64,000 nt of DNA from Marinomonas aquimarina (GCF_900089755.1 NZ_FLOC01000001.1:356684-420683); one strand, 5' to 3'. Numbered from the stretch's first letter, positions 18,401-27,916 are shown. A program made the numbers and translations. The notes: generated from the sequence alone by a model not told the origin.

Positions 18401-21400
18401 AGATGCTGGCACCCAGACATTAACGGGAACACTGAACGGTGGCACGGGCACGAATAACACCTTAATGCTTAGTAATGGTGCTGACATTTCCGCCGCAACG
18501 GTGAGTAATTTCCAAAACTTAACCATCGCTTCGGGTGCGACGGTCACCATGACCACGGCACAACTAAATGGTTTTACTGGAACGATTACGGCTTCCGGCA
18601 CAGAAACGATTGTTCTGACCGGTACTGGCACACTCACAGGCACTAATTTAGGAGCTATTGAGGTTATTCAAACCGCAAGTGGTGGTGCCGAGACGATTAC
18701 GTTAACCGCTGCTGTGGCTGATGGTAAAACATTAACCGCAAGCGATACTGGCACAGATGGTTTTATCATTACTGCCTCTTCAGGTGCACAAACCCTAAAC
18801 GGTTCAGCGGGTGATGATACGATTTCTGGCGGGGCGGGTGCCGATACTATTAAAGGGGGCGCTGGCACAGATAGCTTAACGGGTGGAGATGACAACGATG
18901 TCTTCCAGGGATCAAGCTCTGATTTAAACGGTGATTCCATTACCGATCTGTCTGTTGGGGATCAAATCCGTCTAACAGGGATTACGGGGCTAACCACCTC
19001 GAATGTTCGCTTTAATGGCAACAATCTTGAAATTGATACAGATGCTACGACCTTTGCAAGCCCCGAAATCAGCATTAATCTTGGCAGTGACCTAAGCAGC
19101 ACTTTAGACTTTGACAGTGTGGCGGATTCAGGCAGTGATACCTTAATTACACTGGGAGCCGCCAATGAAGTACCAGTCTTTACTGGATTAGATGGTGCAC
19201 CAACTTTCACTGAAAATGGCTCTGCGGTGGTGATCGACAGCAATGTCACCATTGCCGATACCGAGCTAGATGCCCTCAATACCAATGCCGGTAACTATGA
19301 CGGCGCTTCGCTAACCATTGCTCGTAATGGCGGTGCTGACGCCAACGATGTCTTTGGTCTAAACGGTGGTACCTTAACCGAAAGTGGTACCTTAACCATT
19401 AGCTCAACGGATATCGGTACCGTTACCGCTAATTCTGCTGGGACTTTGACGTTAAGCTTTAACAGCTCGGCAACGTCAGCCTTAGTTGACCAAGCGCTAC
19501 AAAGCATCACCTATTCCAATAGCTCTGAAGCACCGGCAGCGTCTGTGACTTTAGATTGGACATTCAACGACGGCACTAGCAATAGCTCAGGCACTAACCA
19601 AACGACCGTAACTATCTCGGCACTTAACGATGCGCCTGTATTAGACAACACACAAAGCCCTACCCTTACAGCGATTGATGAAGATGTGGCCAATGCTAGC
19701 AACACAGGTACAACGGTTGCAGATTTGGTGGTCGATAACTCGATTACTGATGCCGACGGTGGTGCGGTGGAAGCCATTGCTGTCACCAATGTGGACAACA
19801 CCAATGGTATATGGCAATACAGTACAGATGGTGGTACCAACTGGAATGACTTCTCTGCTACCACTGGCCAAGCGGTTGATATCTCAACCCAGGCTATGCT
19901 GCTCGACAGTGCCAACAAGGTACGCTTTGTACCAGATGCCAATTACAACGGTAGCGTCAACATTACGTTCCGCGCTTGGGACAAAACCAGCACAGAAACC
20001 GCTGGCTCAACCTTGGATGCCTCAACGAATGGAAGCACCAGCAGTCTGTCTGCGGTAACCGATACAGCCGCCATCACGGTGAATGCCGTCAACGACGCCC
20101 CAACCGCTGCCGACGCCACTAAGTCAGTGTCTTATAACGGTACTTACACCTTCCAAGAGTCTGACTTTGGCTTTAGCGATGTGGATACCGGCGATACGTT
20201 AGACAGTATTGAGATCGCCACGCTACCAACCGTCGGTAGTTTCCAACTAAACGATGTTGATGTTACGGCAAACCAAGTAATTTCAGCGGCCAATATCGGC
20301 AATCTGACCTTTACCCCAGAAAGCGGTGGCACAGGTAATGATTATGCCAGCTTTACCTTCACCGTAAACGACAACACCACCGACTCTGTTAGCGCCAATA
20401 CCATTACCATAAATGTCGGCAGCCGTCCGTCGTCATCCACACCAACACAAACCTCCGTGGTGGATGGTACAACAGTCAGTACTCAAACTCAGCGTAATAG
20501 CCAAGGTAATACAGTAGAGGTGGTGACAGTGGCTCCCGTCACGCCAGACCGTCAGGATACCGACAGCACTTCGGTCAATGCCGATCTACCGTTCCAGTTT
20601 GAACCAGGCAACCCTGCTAATGTCGTCACAACACTCAGCCTACCCACTGGCTCCGGCGTACAAGTGCTCTCCAGCAACACCGCCAGCTCACAAAACCAAG
20701 CTTCCAATTTAAACGGCTTGCTTCAAGATGTCGGCGGTGATTCAGAAGACTCGCAATTGGCGCAGAGCTTAGGCACAGCTTTTTTCAGCACGGTCCCAAC
20801 CACTAACACTGTGTTTGTGAACTCTATTAAAGTGACTAATCCGAGCACTGTGAGCAACGCTCCTATCGTTATTACAGGCTCATCTAACGCAAGCAATACC
20901 GAAGCCTTTGTTATTGATCTTAGAACGGTGACCGGTACTCGCTTGCAGCTGGATAATATCGAATTCGCTTCGGTTATCGGCAGCGCAACCGTAACCGGGG
21001 GCGCCGGTGATAACTATGTAAGTGGCGATAGTCAAAGCCACTTTATAAAATTAGGCGCAGACGACGATGAGCTGCATGGCGGTGGCGGCAACGACACCAT
21101 CGGCTCTGAAGGTGGCGATGACCTATTGTATGGCGACAGTGGCGATGACATCGTCTTTGGTGGTACCGGCCATGATACGCTTTACGGCGGCACGGGTAAC
21201 GATGTGCTACAAGGCGGCCAGACGACTCAAGGCGCACTCGCCTTCTCGCTAAACAGTGCAGGTGAAATAGTAACGAGCTTTACCGCTAGCGATACCTGGG
21301 GTGACGAGGTTCAACCGCTTACTTTCAGCGGCGATTGGTACAGCCAAGCGTCGATGATTCTCGACGGTAAAGCCCTAGGGATGGATTTAAGCGAGGACAA

Positions 21401-22133
21401 CATTGCCGTGGTAATGAATGCTGGCTTGATGCTGCAAGCCACCGCTGAATACGCTTTCCTAGCGATGGATGCCGATCGCCTACAAATGATTGCCAGCAGT
21501 TATCAAAGTATCTTCGGTGAACTAAGCAGTGCGAGCGACTTAACCGGTCTTGCTGGTTCAAGCTTTAGCGTTGCCGAATTAGCGAATATCACGGCGCAAG
21601 CTTGGGTGGCTCAGCAAGACACAGTCTTTAGTTCACTATCAGCAGAGCAGCAGGTTTCTACGCTATTGAGTAGCTTCTGGCTCACGAACGATGTCACGGA
21701 TGCCGCCATCTCTGAGGTGCTCACAAACCTTACTAATGGCCAGTCTCTAGGGGAATTATTCCTAAACCTTGCCCAGTCCCAGCAAGCTAAAGCTAAGCTG
21801 GCTGATGAGCAAGGCTTACTACAATTAGCTCTAACGGATACATTGGGGGAAACGGGACTATCCACTGAGATCGGCAATGACTACCTATACGGTGGCGCTG
21901 GCGATGACACCTTGATTGGTGGCCATGGTAATGACTTGCTCGATGGTGGCGAAGGTACGGATACTGCAGTGCAACAACACTTGTATGCTGAATATGCGAT
22001 TGCCCAGCTAGACGATGGCAGTATTACCCTGACCTACCAGCAAGGCGCTTATACAGAAGTGGATACCCTAGTGGACATCGAATTTGTGCAGTTTGGTGGG
22101 CAGATTGTAGGCATCAATGAATTGATTGGGTAA
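15408..22133 (+). CDS. Giant DUF4347/RTX-type exported protein, 2241 residues
   Basis: Residues about 10-185 form a DUF4347 domain (IDALHIISHGAEGTVYLG, then ILLYGCEVAANQAG), with a His and Cys placed as in caspase-like folds. Five repeats of about 110 residues follow, marked by MTEAQ or MTTAQ near 598, 707, 821, 932 and 1046, each with ETYVLG and GSTGNDTIDGG-like motifs. Next come calcium-binding RTX nonapeptides (about 1132-1166), a duplicated adhesin-type module (near 360 and 1257), cadherin-like domains (about 1350-1660), more RTX nonapeptides (about 1862-1938 and 2154-2184) and a C-terminal end typical of type I substrates. There is no signal peptide. It is most likely an exported or surface adhesin carried by the 5556-10172 system (inference). 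Confidence 0.92.
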   Translation: MSIPTKTSSDIRNEIVFIDQSVPDSGTLLGGLPEGAKVVFIRSEEDGVLQMAEYLDGRSDIDALHIISHGAEGTVYLGNTSLNNDTIDQYQAALQSIGSALSENGDILLYGCEVAANQAGLNFINKLSQLSGADIAASEDFVGNRNNVHSWDLGIQVGTIEATLCISDQAQTSYTGHLSTTIEFSYYTNNAKKDDWVDGSDGITDVPSLTLTLDYGDGSEGSNQFTNLQLIGLGGQVVAPTTQSGPDFNNDSNGFQVTGDSDFSFEAFRVASRADSNGDTFTIRGFNSSGTEIVSTSLNWAASDASSFVTYTMGSGDWSNDAAWGAVRKIVVDYTTDDPDFQEFAIASITVAPAVISNNAPAFASLDGSATFTEAGSAVVIDDNATISDTELDALNGANGDYSGATLTISRNGGASPNDVFGFSSGSVSLSGSNLQSGGQTFATFSQSSGTLTISFTSSGTTATSTLVDSVLQGITYSNSSNQPNASVTLDWVFNDGTDNSSGTNQTTVSVTDVTAAASTAAAFNTTDGTNLTPGITFGAGDETLTIGTAGHEVGSTIEGGAGTDILSITATGVDLSQATSATGFETLSLDSGVNATMTEAQHDAFTTINGTGTNQITITNTTDGLTGDADIETYVLSSANSFTLGTGSQNITGSSGNDTIDGGALTLSGTLDGQGGDDELSLSNGANLSSATVSNIETLTLASGASVTMTEAQHDTFATINAAGTEQITISSATDGLTGHANVETYVLGAANSFTLGADGQNITGSTGNDTIDGGARTLTGNLSAGSGTDELTLSDGASLAGATVSGIETLTLTSGASVSMTEAQHDAFTSINGSGTEQITITAATNGFQTNTNIETYVLGVANAVTVAGGAQNITGSTGNDTVTAQGATLTGTINVGDGTDVLQLTTGSNISGAIVSGFESLTLAGNASVTMTEAQFEAFSTITAGGSETITLASMDGDATVTAHTNIESYVLGAAATLTLNNDQSVTGSAGDDTVDAGTQTLTGTLNGGTGTNNTLMLSNGADISAATVSNFQNLTIASGATVTMTTAQLNGFTGTITASGTETIVLTGTGTLTGTNLGAIEVIQTASGGAETITLTAAVADGKTLTASDTGTDGFIITASSGAQTLNGSAGDDTISGGAGADTIKGGAGTDSLTGGDDNDVFQGSSSDLNGDSITDLSVGDQIRLTGITGLTTSNVRFNGNNLEIDTDATTFASPEISINLGSDLSSTLDFDSVADSGSDTLITLGAANEVPVFTGLDGAPTFTENGSAVVIDSNVTIADTELDALNTNAGNYDGASLTIARNGGADANDVFGLNGGTLTESGTLTISSTDIGTVTANSAGTLTLSFNSSATSALVDQALQSITYSNSSEAPAASVTLDWTFNDGTSNSSGTNQTTVTISALNDAPVLDNTQSPTLTAIDEDVANASNTGTTVADLVVDNSITDADGGAVEAIAVTNVDNTNGIWQYSTDGGTNWNDFSATTGQAVDISTQAMLLDSANKVRFVPDANYNGSVNITFRAWDKTSTETAGSTLDASTNGSTSSLSAVTDTAAITVNAVNDAPTAADATKSVSYNGTYTFQESDFGFSDVDTGDTLDSIEIATLPTVGSFQLNDVDVTANQVISAANIGNLTFTPESGGTGNDYASFTFTVNDNTTDSVSANTITINVGSRPSSSTPTQTSVVDGTTVSTQTQRNSQGNTVEVVTVAPVTPDRQDTDSTSVNADLPFQFEPGNPANVVTTLSLPTGSGVQVLSSNTASSQNQASNLNGLLQDVGGDSEDSQLAQSLGTAFFSTVPTTNTVFVNSIKVTNPSTVSNAPIVITGSSNASNTEAFVIDLRTVTGTRLQLDNIEFASVIGSATVTGGAGDNYVSGDSQSHFIKLGADDDELHGGGGNDTIGSEGGDDLLYGDSGDDIVFGGTGHDTLYGGTGNDVLQGGQTTQGALAFSLNSAGEIVTSFTASDTWGDEVQPLTFSGDWYSQASMILDGKALGMDLSEDNIAVVMNAGLMLQATAEYAFLAMDADRLQMIASSYQSIFGELSSASDLTGLAGSSFSVAELANITAQAWVAQQDTVFSSLSAEQQVSTLLSSFWLTNDVTDAAISEVLTNLTNGQSLGELFLNLAQSQQAKAKLADEQGLLQLALTDTLGETGLSTEIGNDYLYGGAGDDTLIGGHGNDLLDGGEGTDTAVQQHLYAEYAIAQLDDGSITLTYQQGAYTEVDTLVDIEFVQFGGQIVGINELIG

Positions 22134-22144
22134 GTCTATGGTGA

Positions 22145-22408
22145 TTCCCGCGGGGACCGCGGTCCTACATCACCTGTAGGACTGCGCTTCGCGCAGGAAA
22201 GGCTATCGCATCCCCACAGGCTGTTCCCGCGGGGACCGCGGTCCTACATCACTTGTAGGACTGCGCTTCGCGCAGGAAAGGCCATCGCATTCCCACAGCC
22301 TGCTCCCGCGGGGACCGCGGTCCTACACACCTTGTAGGACTGCGCTTTGCGCAGGAAAGGCCATCGCATTCCCACAGCCTGTTCCCGCTGGGACCGCGGT
22401 CCTACCAT
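22145..22408. repeat. REP array, 79-bp period, between convergent genes
   Basis: The unit pairs two facing hairpins: an inverted GTAGGA-headed element with stem CCGCGG-GGA-CCGCGG, and a direct GTAGGA element with stem CTGCGC-TTC-GCGCAG. The direct GTAGGA heads are at 22176, 22255 and 22334, an exact 79-base period. A fourth, partial unit contains only the first hairpin (22382-22405). The array fills the gap between the giant RTX gene and the convergent 909-residue gene, where it may also act as a transcription block (inference). Confidence 0.92.
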
Positions 22409-22424
22409 CACAGGTTTTGCTCTA

Positions 22425-25154
22425 TTAAAGAACTGGTAAGGCCCCTAGAGAAATAAAGCCATCCGTCATGGTCATTGAGTCAGCCTCAACACCGGTGAGG
22501 GTAATCTGATTAAATGCATCGGCCGTAACCGCACTTGAGACTGAGTCAGCAGCTTGCTCCACCCAAATATAGCCATCACCACCATCACTAAAGGCAAAAG
22601 CATCCACTTGTGAGCTACTAAAGCTTTCAGCACTGTGTTGAATCCATGTAAGCACAAGCTCTGTCGATGACACCTCACCCGTCGGTGCTTCAAAGGACTC
22701 ATCTGCTGCGATACTTTCAGCGGTTACAACATGGAAAACAGTATCAGTACCTAGGTACAGATCATCTTCCATAGCAAAGTTATTGATCACAGAAGAGGCT
22801 TGATCTGGACTGTATACCAGTAGGTCAGCTGGACCGTTATAAGCAAGTTCATCATTTGCCTCTAAGTCAGCGTCTATATCAACATTGAGATAGATCACAT
22901 CCTTGTAGCTCTCTTTCAACTCGGCAGTTGCGTTGTAGAACTCATCACTCCATGCAATAAATTGATCAATATGTTCCTGATTATCCTCATAAGAGGACAC
23001 AGTGGTCGTCAACTCATCGCGCTCTTCAATAATTTGCTGAGCAACAAGGTCTACTTCCGACTCAAGCGTATTACTGTAGTTATTTAAATCCAGTTCAACC
23101 GCTTCCTTGAGTGTTTGTCGCGCCACAATCAAGTCCAGAATATCGGTCACCGACGTATCTAATGAATCATCGTAAGAGCCAATCGCTAGACTTTGGATTA
23201 AATAATCTAAAGCACTGGTTTGATCGTCCAGTTCCTCAATATAATCCAATCGCTCATTTACGTACTCGACCGTCATAAAGCCAACAACTGTATCATCATC
23301 TGCCATCGACGAAACCGCTTCCACAAGCTCTTTTACAAGCGCTAGGTCGGTGCCATTTAGCGTAATATCATCAGATAAGTCAGACTCAGATTGGGCTAGC
23401 AGCGCTTCCATATCGGAGGCCGATAGCAAATCCTCGGTCAGCAGCACATTACCCGCCACTAAAGCAGGGGTAAAAGACACCGCCAGCTCAGAAAGGTCAA
23501 CAGGCGTAGCGCTATTGTCTTCAACATTGATGTTGCCATTGATAGTAAAGTTATGGCCGCCAAATGGGTTAGAAAGCTCCTCCACACCGGTAATATCATA
23601 TGTAAAGCTATCATCTGATAGATTTGGAATCAGGCCATCGACCACATCAAACTCAACACCGCCAATCGAGAGAACACCATTTAAGTCTTCGGAAAGGGTA
23701 AAGGCAATACGATCAGGAGCAGAAATATCTACAGGGTATTCCTCTCCCATTGGACTAGGCTGTTGACCATCTTCTACCTGAGTAATATCGCTATCTGATT
23801 GGCCTTCCCAATAGCTAACATAGCTGTAATCGGTTTGCGGGTAACGTTCACCATCGGCAAAGCTAATCTCTGTGCGAATGTAGCCGATCAAATCCGCTTC
23901 TTCACCCGCTAAGCTCAACACACCTTCTGCGGAGTAAACGGCAGCAAAGTTATCGCTCAGATTACCCTCGGCATCCAGCACTAACTCGCCATCCATTGAA
24001 TATTTCGTCGTTGCAGCAGCTAGGTAAGTGTCTACCGCAGTAGATAAGCCCGCTACCGCCTCATCGGTCAAAACAGTGTCTTCTGCATAGCCATCTAGTA
24101 TTACTAATGATGAGCTGTCCATGCTGTAACTCGTAACGGTTGCTGCTTGATCAAAGCTTAACATGCTTAGCGCTGAGGGGTACGCGGCTTCAACCGCTTC
24201 TGCTAACTCGATTTCCTCATCAAACTCATCAAAACTGTAAGCAGCCACGGCCGCATCATAGGCTTCTGTCTGAGTGTCAGGATCCAGTGTATCTTCACCA
24301 TCTAGAGCATTCTGTAAATCTGCAGCGGCCGCGGCATCCATAATCTCCCCAGCACGGCTGCCCGAAAACTCGGCGTAGTCGGCAATCAAATCGTGAATAC
24401 TGGTCTCACTAGATTCACCACTTGGAGTGGACGGTCTCGATGGCGTAACCTCAACCGGCACTTCAACCTCAGGAAGGCCTGGAACCTCAACCGGCACTTC
24501 AACCTCAGGAAGGCCAGGTACTTCAAGACCAAGCTCTTCGACAATCTCCATCACTTCAACTTCTGGGTTAAACAAGCGCTGGCTACCTGAGTTAATTACC
24601 TCGCGGACCACTGCTACAGTGCTGTCATCGTTGGTTACTGAGCGCAGTACCGAGCGCATCGCGGCAAAGTCCATGACCGCTGTCGCTTCCTCACCTTCCC
24701 CTGATTCGCCTTCGTTTTGGTTGTCATCAGAGTCAGACGTCGTCGCGGTACGCTCAATAAAGATTTCCGCGACGGCTTTTTTGTTGGTTAATTGTTTGCT
24801 GGCGCCAGACCAAACAGGGTCATCTTCTGGCACATTTTTGATCGCATTAATGGACGTTAGCAATAAGTCGCCTACATTGACGCCATTGGTAATGGAATTC
24901 ATCAAAAAGCTGCTGGCTTCTTCTAAAGCGTCTTCCGAAATGGAGTCGCCTAACAGCTGACGGGCAAACGCTTCAGGAGATTCATAAAGGTCGGCAAACT
25001 CTTGTGAGTTAAGAAAGGACTCAGAGTATTGCTCTAGCGTAGCACCTTGATCGATTCCTTCTTCAAGTTGCTGCATAATTTCTGCGGTAGGTGCGGCACC
25101 AAAGGTACCAACGATAAGTGTTAACAACTCATCACGTTGTTCTTGAGTAATCAT
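22425..25154 (-). CDS. Large acidic exported protein with S-layer-type N-terminus
   Basis: This 909-residue protein shares its first 190 or so residues with the S-layer protein at 34610-36909: QEQRDELLTLIVGTFGAAPT, GASKQLTNKKAVAEIF and SVTNDDSTVAVVREVINSG align with the other's QQQRTELLTLLVGMFDAAPG, QLNNKVEVAEYF and GVTNDDATVTAKKAAIDAG. This module is DUF4214-like by memory. A duplicated 13-residue linker (VEVPGLPEVEVPV, near 208-235) leads to a long acidic region of unknown fold. The end (FNQITLTGVEADSMTM, then GALPVL) resembles S-layer/type I substrates. No signal peptide is seen. Export by type I secretion is inferred. The start ATG 25154 has CAGGGAG just upstream. Confidence 0.88.
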   Translation of the reverse strand: MITQEQRDELLTLIVGTFGAAPTAEIMQQLEEGIDQGATLEQYSESFLNSQEFADLYESPEAFARQLLGDSISEDALEEASSFLMNSITNGVNVGDLLLTSINAIKNVPEDDPVWSGASKQLTNKKAVAEIFIERTATTSDSDDNQNEGESGEGEEATAVMDFAAMRSVLRSVTNDDSTVAVVREVINSGSQRLFNPEVEVMEIVEELGLEVPGLPEVEVPVEVPGLPEVEVPVEVTPSRPSTPSGESSETSIHDLIADYAEFSGSRAGEIMDAAAAADLQNALDGEDTLDPDTQTEAYDAAVAAYSFDEFDEEIELAEAVEAAYPSALSMLSFDQAATVTSYSMDSSSLVILDGYAEDTVLTDEAVAGLSTAVDTYLAAATTKYSMDGELVLDAEGNLSDNFAAVYSAEGVLSLAGEEADLIGYIRTEISFADGERYPQTDYSYVSYWEGQSDSDITQVEDGQQPSPMGEEYPVDISAPDRIAFTLSEDLNGVLSIGGVEFDVVDGLIPNLSDDSFTYDITGVEELSNPFGGHNFTINGNINVEDNSATPVDLSELAVSFTPALVAGNVLLTEDLLSASDMEALLAQSESDLSDDITLNGTDLALVKELVEAVSSMADDDTVVGFMTVEYVNERLDYIEELDDQTSALDYLIQSLAIGSYDDSLDTSVTDILDLIVARQTLKEAVELDLNNYSNTLESEVDLVAQQIIEERDELTTTVSSYEDNQEHIDQFIAWSDEFYNATAELKESYKDVIYLNVDIDADLEANDELAYNGPADLLVYSPDQASSVINNFAMEDDLYLGTDTVFHVVTAESIAADESFEAPTGEVSSTELVLTWIQHSAESFSSSQVDAFAFSDGGDGYIWVEQAADSVSSAVTADAFNQITLTGVEADSMTMTDGFISLGALPVL

Positions 25155-25324
25155 ATTGAACTCCCTGTGAAAAATAATTGTCCACGGAGAATCGCAATAC
25201 GACTTCAGTAAAGTGCGCTATTCATCCGTGAACATGCATAAAAATCCTAGGGAGGGATCACACTATAAATGAACTAGACTGTCCAGAGACTTAGACCAAT
25301 GTCTAAACAGCTGCATTAAGTTTA

Positions 25325-26509
25325 CTAAATTAAATCATCATTCAAGATGGTACGCATCGCCGTTAGCGTGACTACACCATCGCCGAAGCTGCCACCCAAC
25401 GGATTGGTGATGTCCAAATAAAAGGCCTCATCATCTTCCACCGTCTGGTCGCCTAAAACTTCCACAGCAATCAAGGCATAACTCTCATCATCATAAATAT
25501 TCAAGGTGCCTGACAGCGCGAGGTAGTCTTCCCCTGCGGTGGCTGAGCCATCGCGAGTTTGGTAATCCACACTTATAATGTCATCCGCCATACCGCGATC
25601 ACCATTAAAAGACACCATAAAATAGGCATAGCTGCTACCACTGTCGCCTTCTACCACTTCCAGCTGAACCTCTGCCGGTGACTCTGGGGCAGAGTCATAA
25701 TGCTCCCGGACACTCTGATCAATCCAACGCTGGTAATGACTTACCCGTTGCCACGCAGCCAGCTCACCAAAACTACTATTGGTCACTTCATCAATATCTG
25801 TGTCCGCCCACCAAGTCGACACAGACGCGGTATAGCTCGCAACGCCAGCAATCACGCCGTCTATAAACGCCGAGCCACCGCTGTCTCCTGGTGCAATCAG
25901 GCCCTCGTCTGCGCCAAGACCAAGATCATTAACGCCTAGCAGCATGCCAAACGCATCGTTGGCCGCAGAACCATTATCAAAATCCGCTAATAGCTGGGTA
26001 CCGCTGGCAGGCGTCCAAGATATCTCACTGCCCAAGCCTTGCTTAAACTCATCGCCAGTCACATCAAAGGTATTTTGTGCTTTATAGCGTACAGAATCCG
26101 AGCCGTTATAGCGGGTCGCGCTAGCACCCTCACCATATTGACCAAAGCCTGCCATGGTAAAGGTTTGCCCAATTTCATCACTGTCGCGATAAATTTGATA
26201 ACGCTCAGCGGTAATCGGTGTCGAGTCCAGCCATAGGATCGCCAGATCATTATTAGCGGCTGTGGTATCAGCACTGGGATGAAGCAAATAATCACTGCTT
26301 GAAACGCGCGTCTTGACGCCATTAATCAGGAAAGTCACCTCGGCACTCGACACGCCATCTAACAAATGTGCCGCAGTCAGCACCGCGCGCCCATCATAAA
26401 GCAAAGCGCCTGTGCCCACAGAACCATTGGAAGCAATACGCACCACCCCATCATAACCGTTGTTAGAGGTACTGTAGCGCGAGGAAGAATAGTAAGACGT
26501 CGTAATCAT
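25325..26509 (-). CDS. Trypsin-like serine protease with Calx-beta domain
   Basis: A chymotrypsin-fold protease occupies residues about 20-250. The triad is His48 (LTAAHLL), Asp88 (NNDLAILW) and Ser210 (GDSGGSAF), numbered from ATG 26509. I prefer this start because AGGGTGG lies five bases upstream; an earlier in-frame ATG (26536) lacks a site. Residues about 290-394 form a Calx-beta domain (VEGDSGSSYAYFMVS, DGSATAGEDYLALSGTL, DDEAFYLDITNP), a calcium-binding module common in type I substrates. The absence of an N-terminal signal peptide and the acidic end (ILNDDLI) support type I export (inference). It may process neighbouring surface proteins. Confidence 0.9.
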   Translation of the reverse strand: MITTSYYSSSRYSTSNNGYDGVVRIASNGSVGTGALLYDGRAVLTAAHLLDGVSSAEVTFLINGVKTRVSSSDYLLHPSADTTAANNDLAILWLDSTPITAERYQIYRDSDEIGQTFTMAGFGQYGEGASATRYNGSDSVRYKAQNTFDVTGDEFKQGLGSEISWTPASGTQLLADFDNGSAANDAFGMLLGVNDLGLGADEGLIAPGDSGGSAFIDGVIAGVASYTASVSTWWADTDIDEVTNSSFGELAAWQRVSHYQRWIDQSVREHYDSAPESPAEVQLEVVEGDSGSSYAYFMVSFNGDRGMADDIISVDYQTRDGSATAGEDYLALSGTLNIYDDESYALIAVEVLGDQTVEDDEAFYLDITNPLGGSFGDGVVTLTAMRTILNDDLI

Positions 26510-26586
26510 ATGGCCACCCTGTTTAAGAGAGGCCATATCTTAGCAAAGCCCCTAAAACATCCAAAGGCATTCTTCTAGCAAACGCA

Positions 26587-27615
26587 TTACATCACCCAAC
26601 CCAACGGGGGAATCGGAATATCCGCCATAGGACGATAGGCGGGATCATGCAACATGCGTTGAAACACGCTGCGATGCCACAGCGGAGGACTTTGTCGACA
26701 GGGCTCATTATCACGCCAGACATAACACTTGCGCGGCGCTAAAGTGGCCTCTGACAGACTTCTTGGACGGCTTTGAAAATGAATGCTACCACTGATGGAC
26801 GGCGTCATCTCGAGTAACCTTGACCAATGACGATAGTCCTCAACCCCACCGCTCAACAGCGGTAATTGATCCACACGGTGATAAAGGTATTCACGGTGCA
26901 TATTGAGCTTTTTATGCAACCAACCAGACATCACCGAAAAGCTTAAATCGGCCAAACTATCCTTGCGATAGCCGCCGCCCACATCGCTGTGCACACCGGG
27001 TAACCAGACCTCCGCCACACGAGAATCGTGACTCATTAGTGTGGGGCGAAATGCCAAACGTTGCTCGTCTAAGGCTAATAAATGCAACGCCGAATCGACA
27101 CACTCTGGCAAACGCCCACCTTCCTCAAACACCACCTCATTCGCCGGACGCTGAGCAGGATCTAAATTGGGCAAGCCAATCGACGCCACCGTATCCATCA
27201 CCGCCTCAATCACCATGGGCTTAGGTAAAAAAGGGTTAATCAACGCGGCAAAACGCCTCGCCAACGCTGCCCCACGACTAAAACCAATCAAGACAATCTT
27301 TTCCACTGCTGAATGGTAATGACATTGAAAATCCAACAAAGCGCGGCTCAAAATCTGCGCCACATCCGCGTTTTCAAATGCAAAAGAGGCATTTAACCAA
27401 CGCTCCAACGGGCTACCATAGGTCCCAATCCCTGAGTAATAAAAAGAGCGATTAACAGAGTCCACACTTAAACGGCCACTGGAAACGTTCAAACCGCCCC
27501 CCATTAACAGGTGTGATTTTAAAACATTGGAAATACTTTCATCGTGATCAGCTTGCGCGTAGGCATCTTCCGGTCCATTGGTCGTGCCATCGAAATGAAA
27601 AAATAAGATCGTCAT
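26587..27615 (-). CDS. DUF2235 alpha/beta-hydrolase (Tle1-like)
   Basis: This 342-residue hydrolase has an N-terminal FFHFDGTTNG strand-turn, the nucleophile elbow GFSRG (Ser113), the DTVASIGLP acid region near 140-148 and the VHSDVGGGY motif around 212-220. This is the arrangement of DUF2235 proteins, which include the Tle1 type VI lipase effectors. No PAAR, VgrG or immunity-like gene is adjacent, so a toxin role is not supported by context. It sits just upstream of the protease gene on the same strand, with a 77-base gap. Confidence 0.85.
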   Translation of the reverse strand: MTILFFHFDGTTNGPEDAYAQADHDESISNVLKSHLLMGGGLNVSSGRLSVDSVNRSFYYSGIGTYGSPLERWLNASFAFENADVAQILSRALLDFQCHYHSAVEKIVLIGFSRGAALARRFAALINPFLPKPMVIEAVMDTVASIGLPNLDPAQRPANEVVFEEGGRLPECVDSALHLLALDEQRLAFRPTLMSHDSRVAEVWLPGVHSDVGGGYRKDSLADLSFSVMSGWLHKKLNMHREYLYHRVDQLPLLSGGVEDYRHWSRLLEMTPSISGSIHFQSRPRSLSEATLAPRKCYVWRDNEPCRQSPPLWHRSVFQRMLHDPAYRPMADIPIPPLGWVM

Positions 27616-27752
27616 ATCCTACTCCTGTGTAACATCCTTGTTACCAATAGAGTACTGCTTCAGGAGAATTAAAAAACCATAAAAACCTTACTTTTTACAT
27701 GGTTTAAAATCAAATACTGTCTTAGGACAATGTTTACCGGAAGGACTGCCTT

Positions 27753-27872
27753 GTAGGAGCTCGGTTCCCGAGCGAAAACCTCCCGCGCGCAGCGCAGTCC
27801 TACGGCGGTATTTTGTTGGGAACTCCCCCAATCCGACAAAACCCTTGTAGGAGGGCTGTCCCAGCCCGATAA
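27753..27872. repeat. REP cluster upstream of acyltransferase copy 2
   Basis: Three GTAGGA-headed hairpins occur. A direct element has stem GCTCGG-TTC-CCGAGC (27753-27774). An inverted element has stem CCGCGC-GCA-GCGCAG, imperfect (27782-27803). A direct element has stem GGGCTG-TCC-CAGCCC (27847-27870). The last ends about 45 bases before the acyltransferase start. Confidence 0.9.
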
Positions 27873-27916
27873 TAGGCACTGAGTAACCTAATAAACCGAT
27901 TCCCCTGGAGTTTTTA

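Noticed and set aside
16610..19942. Minus-strand frames opposite the giant RTX gene
   Set aside because: Antisense shadows of the repetitive coding sequence; low complexity with no supporting ribosome-binding sites.
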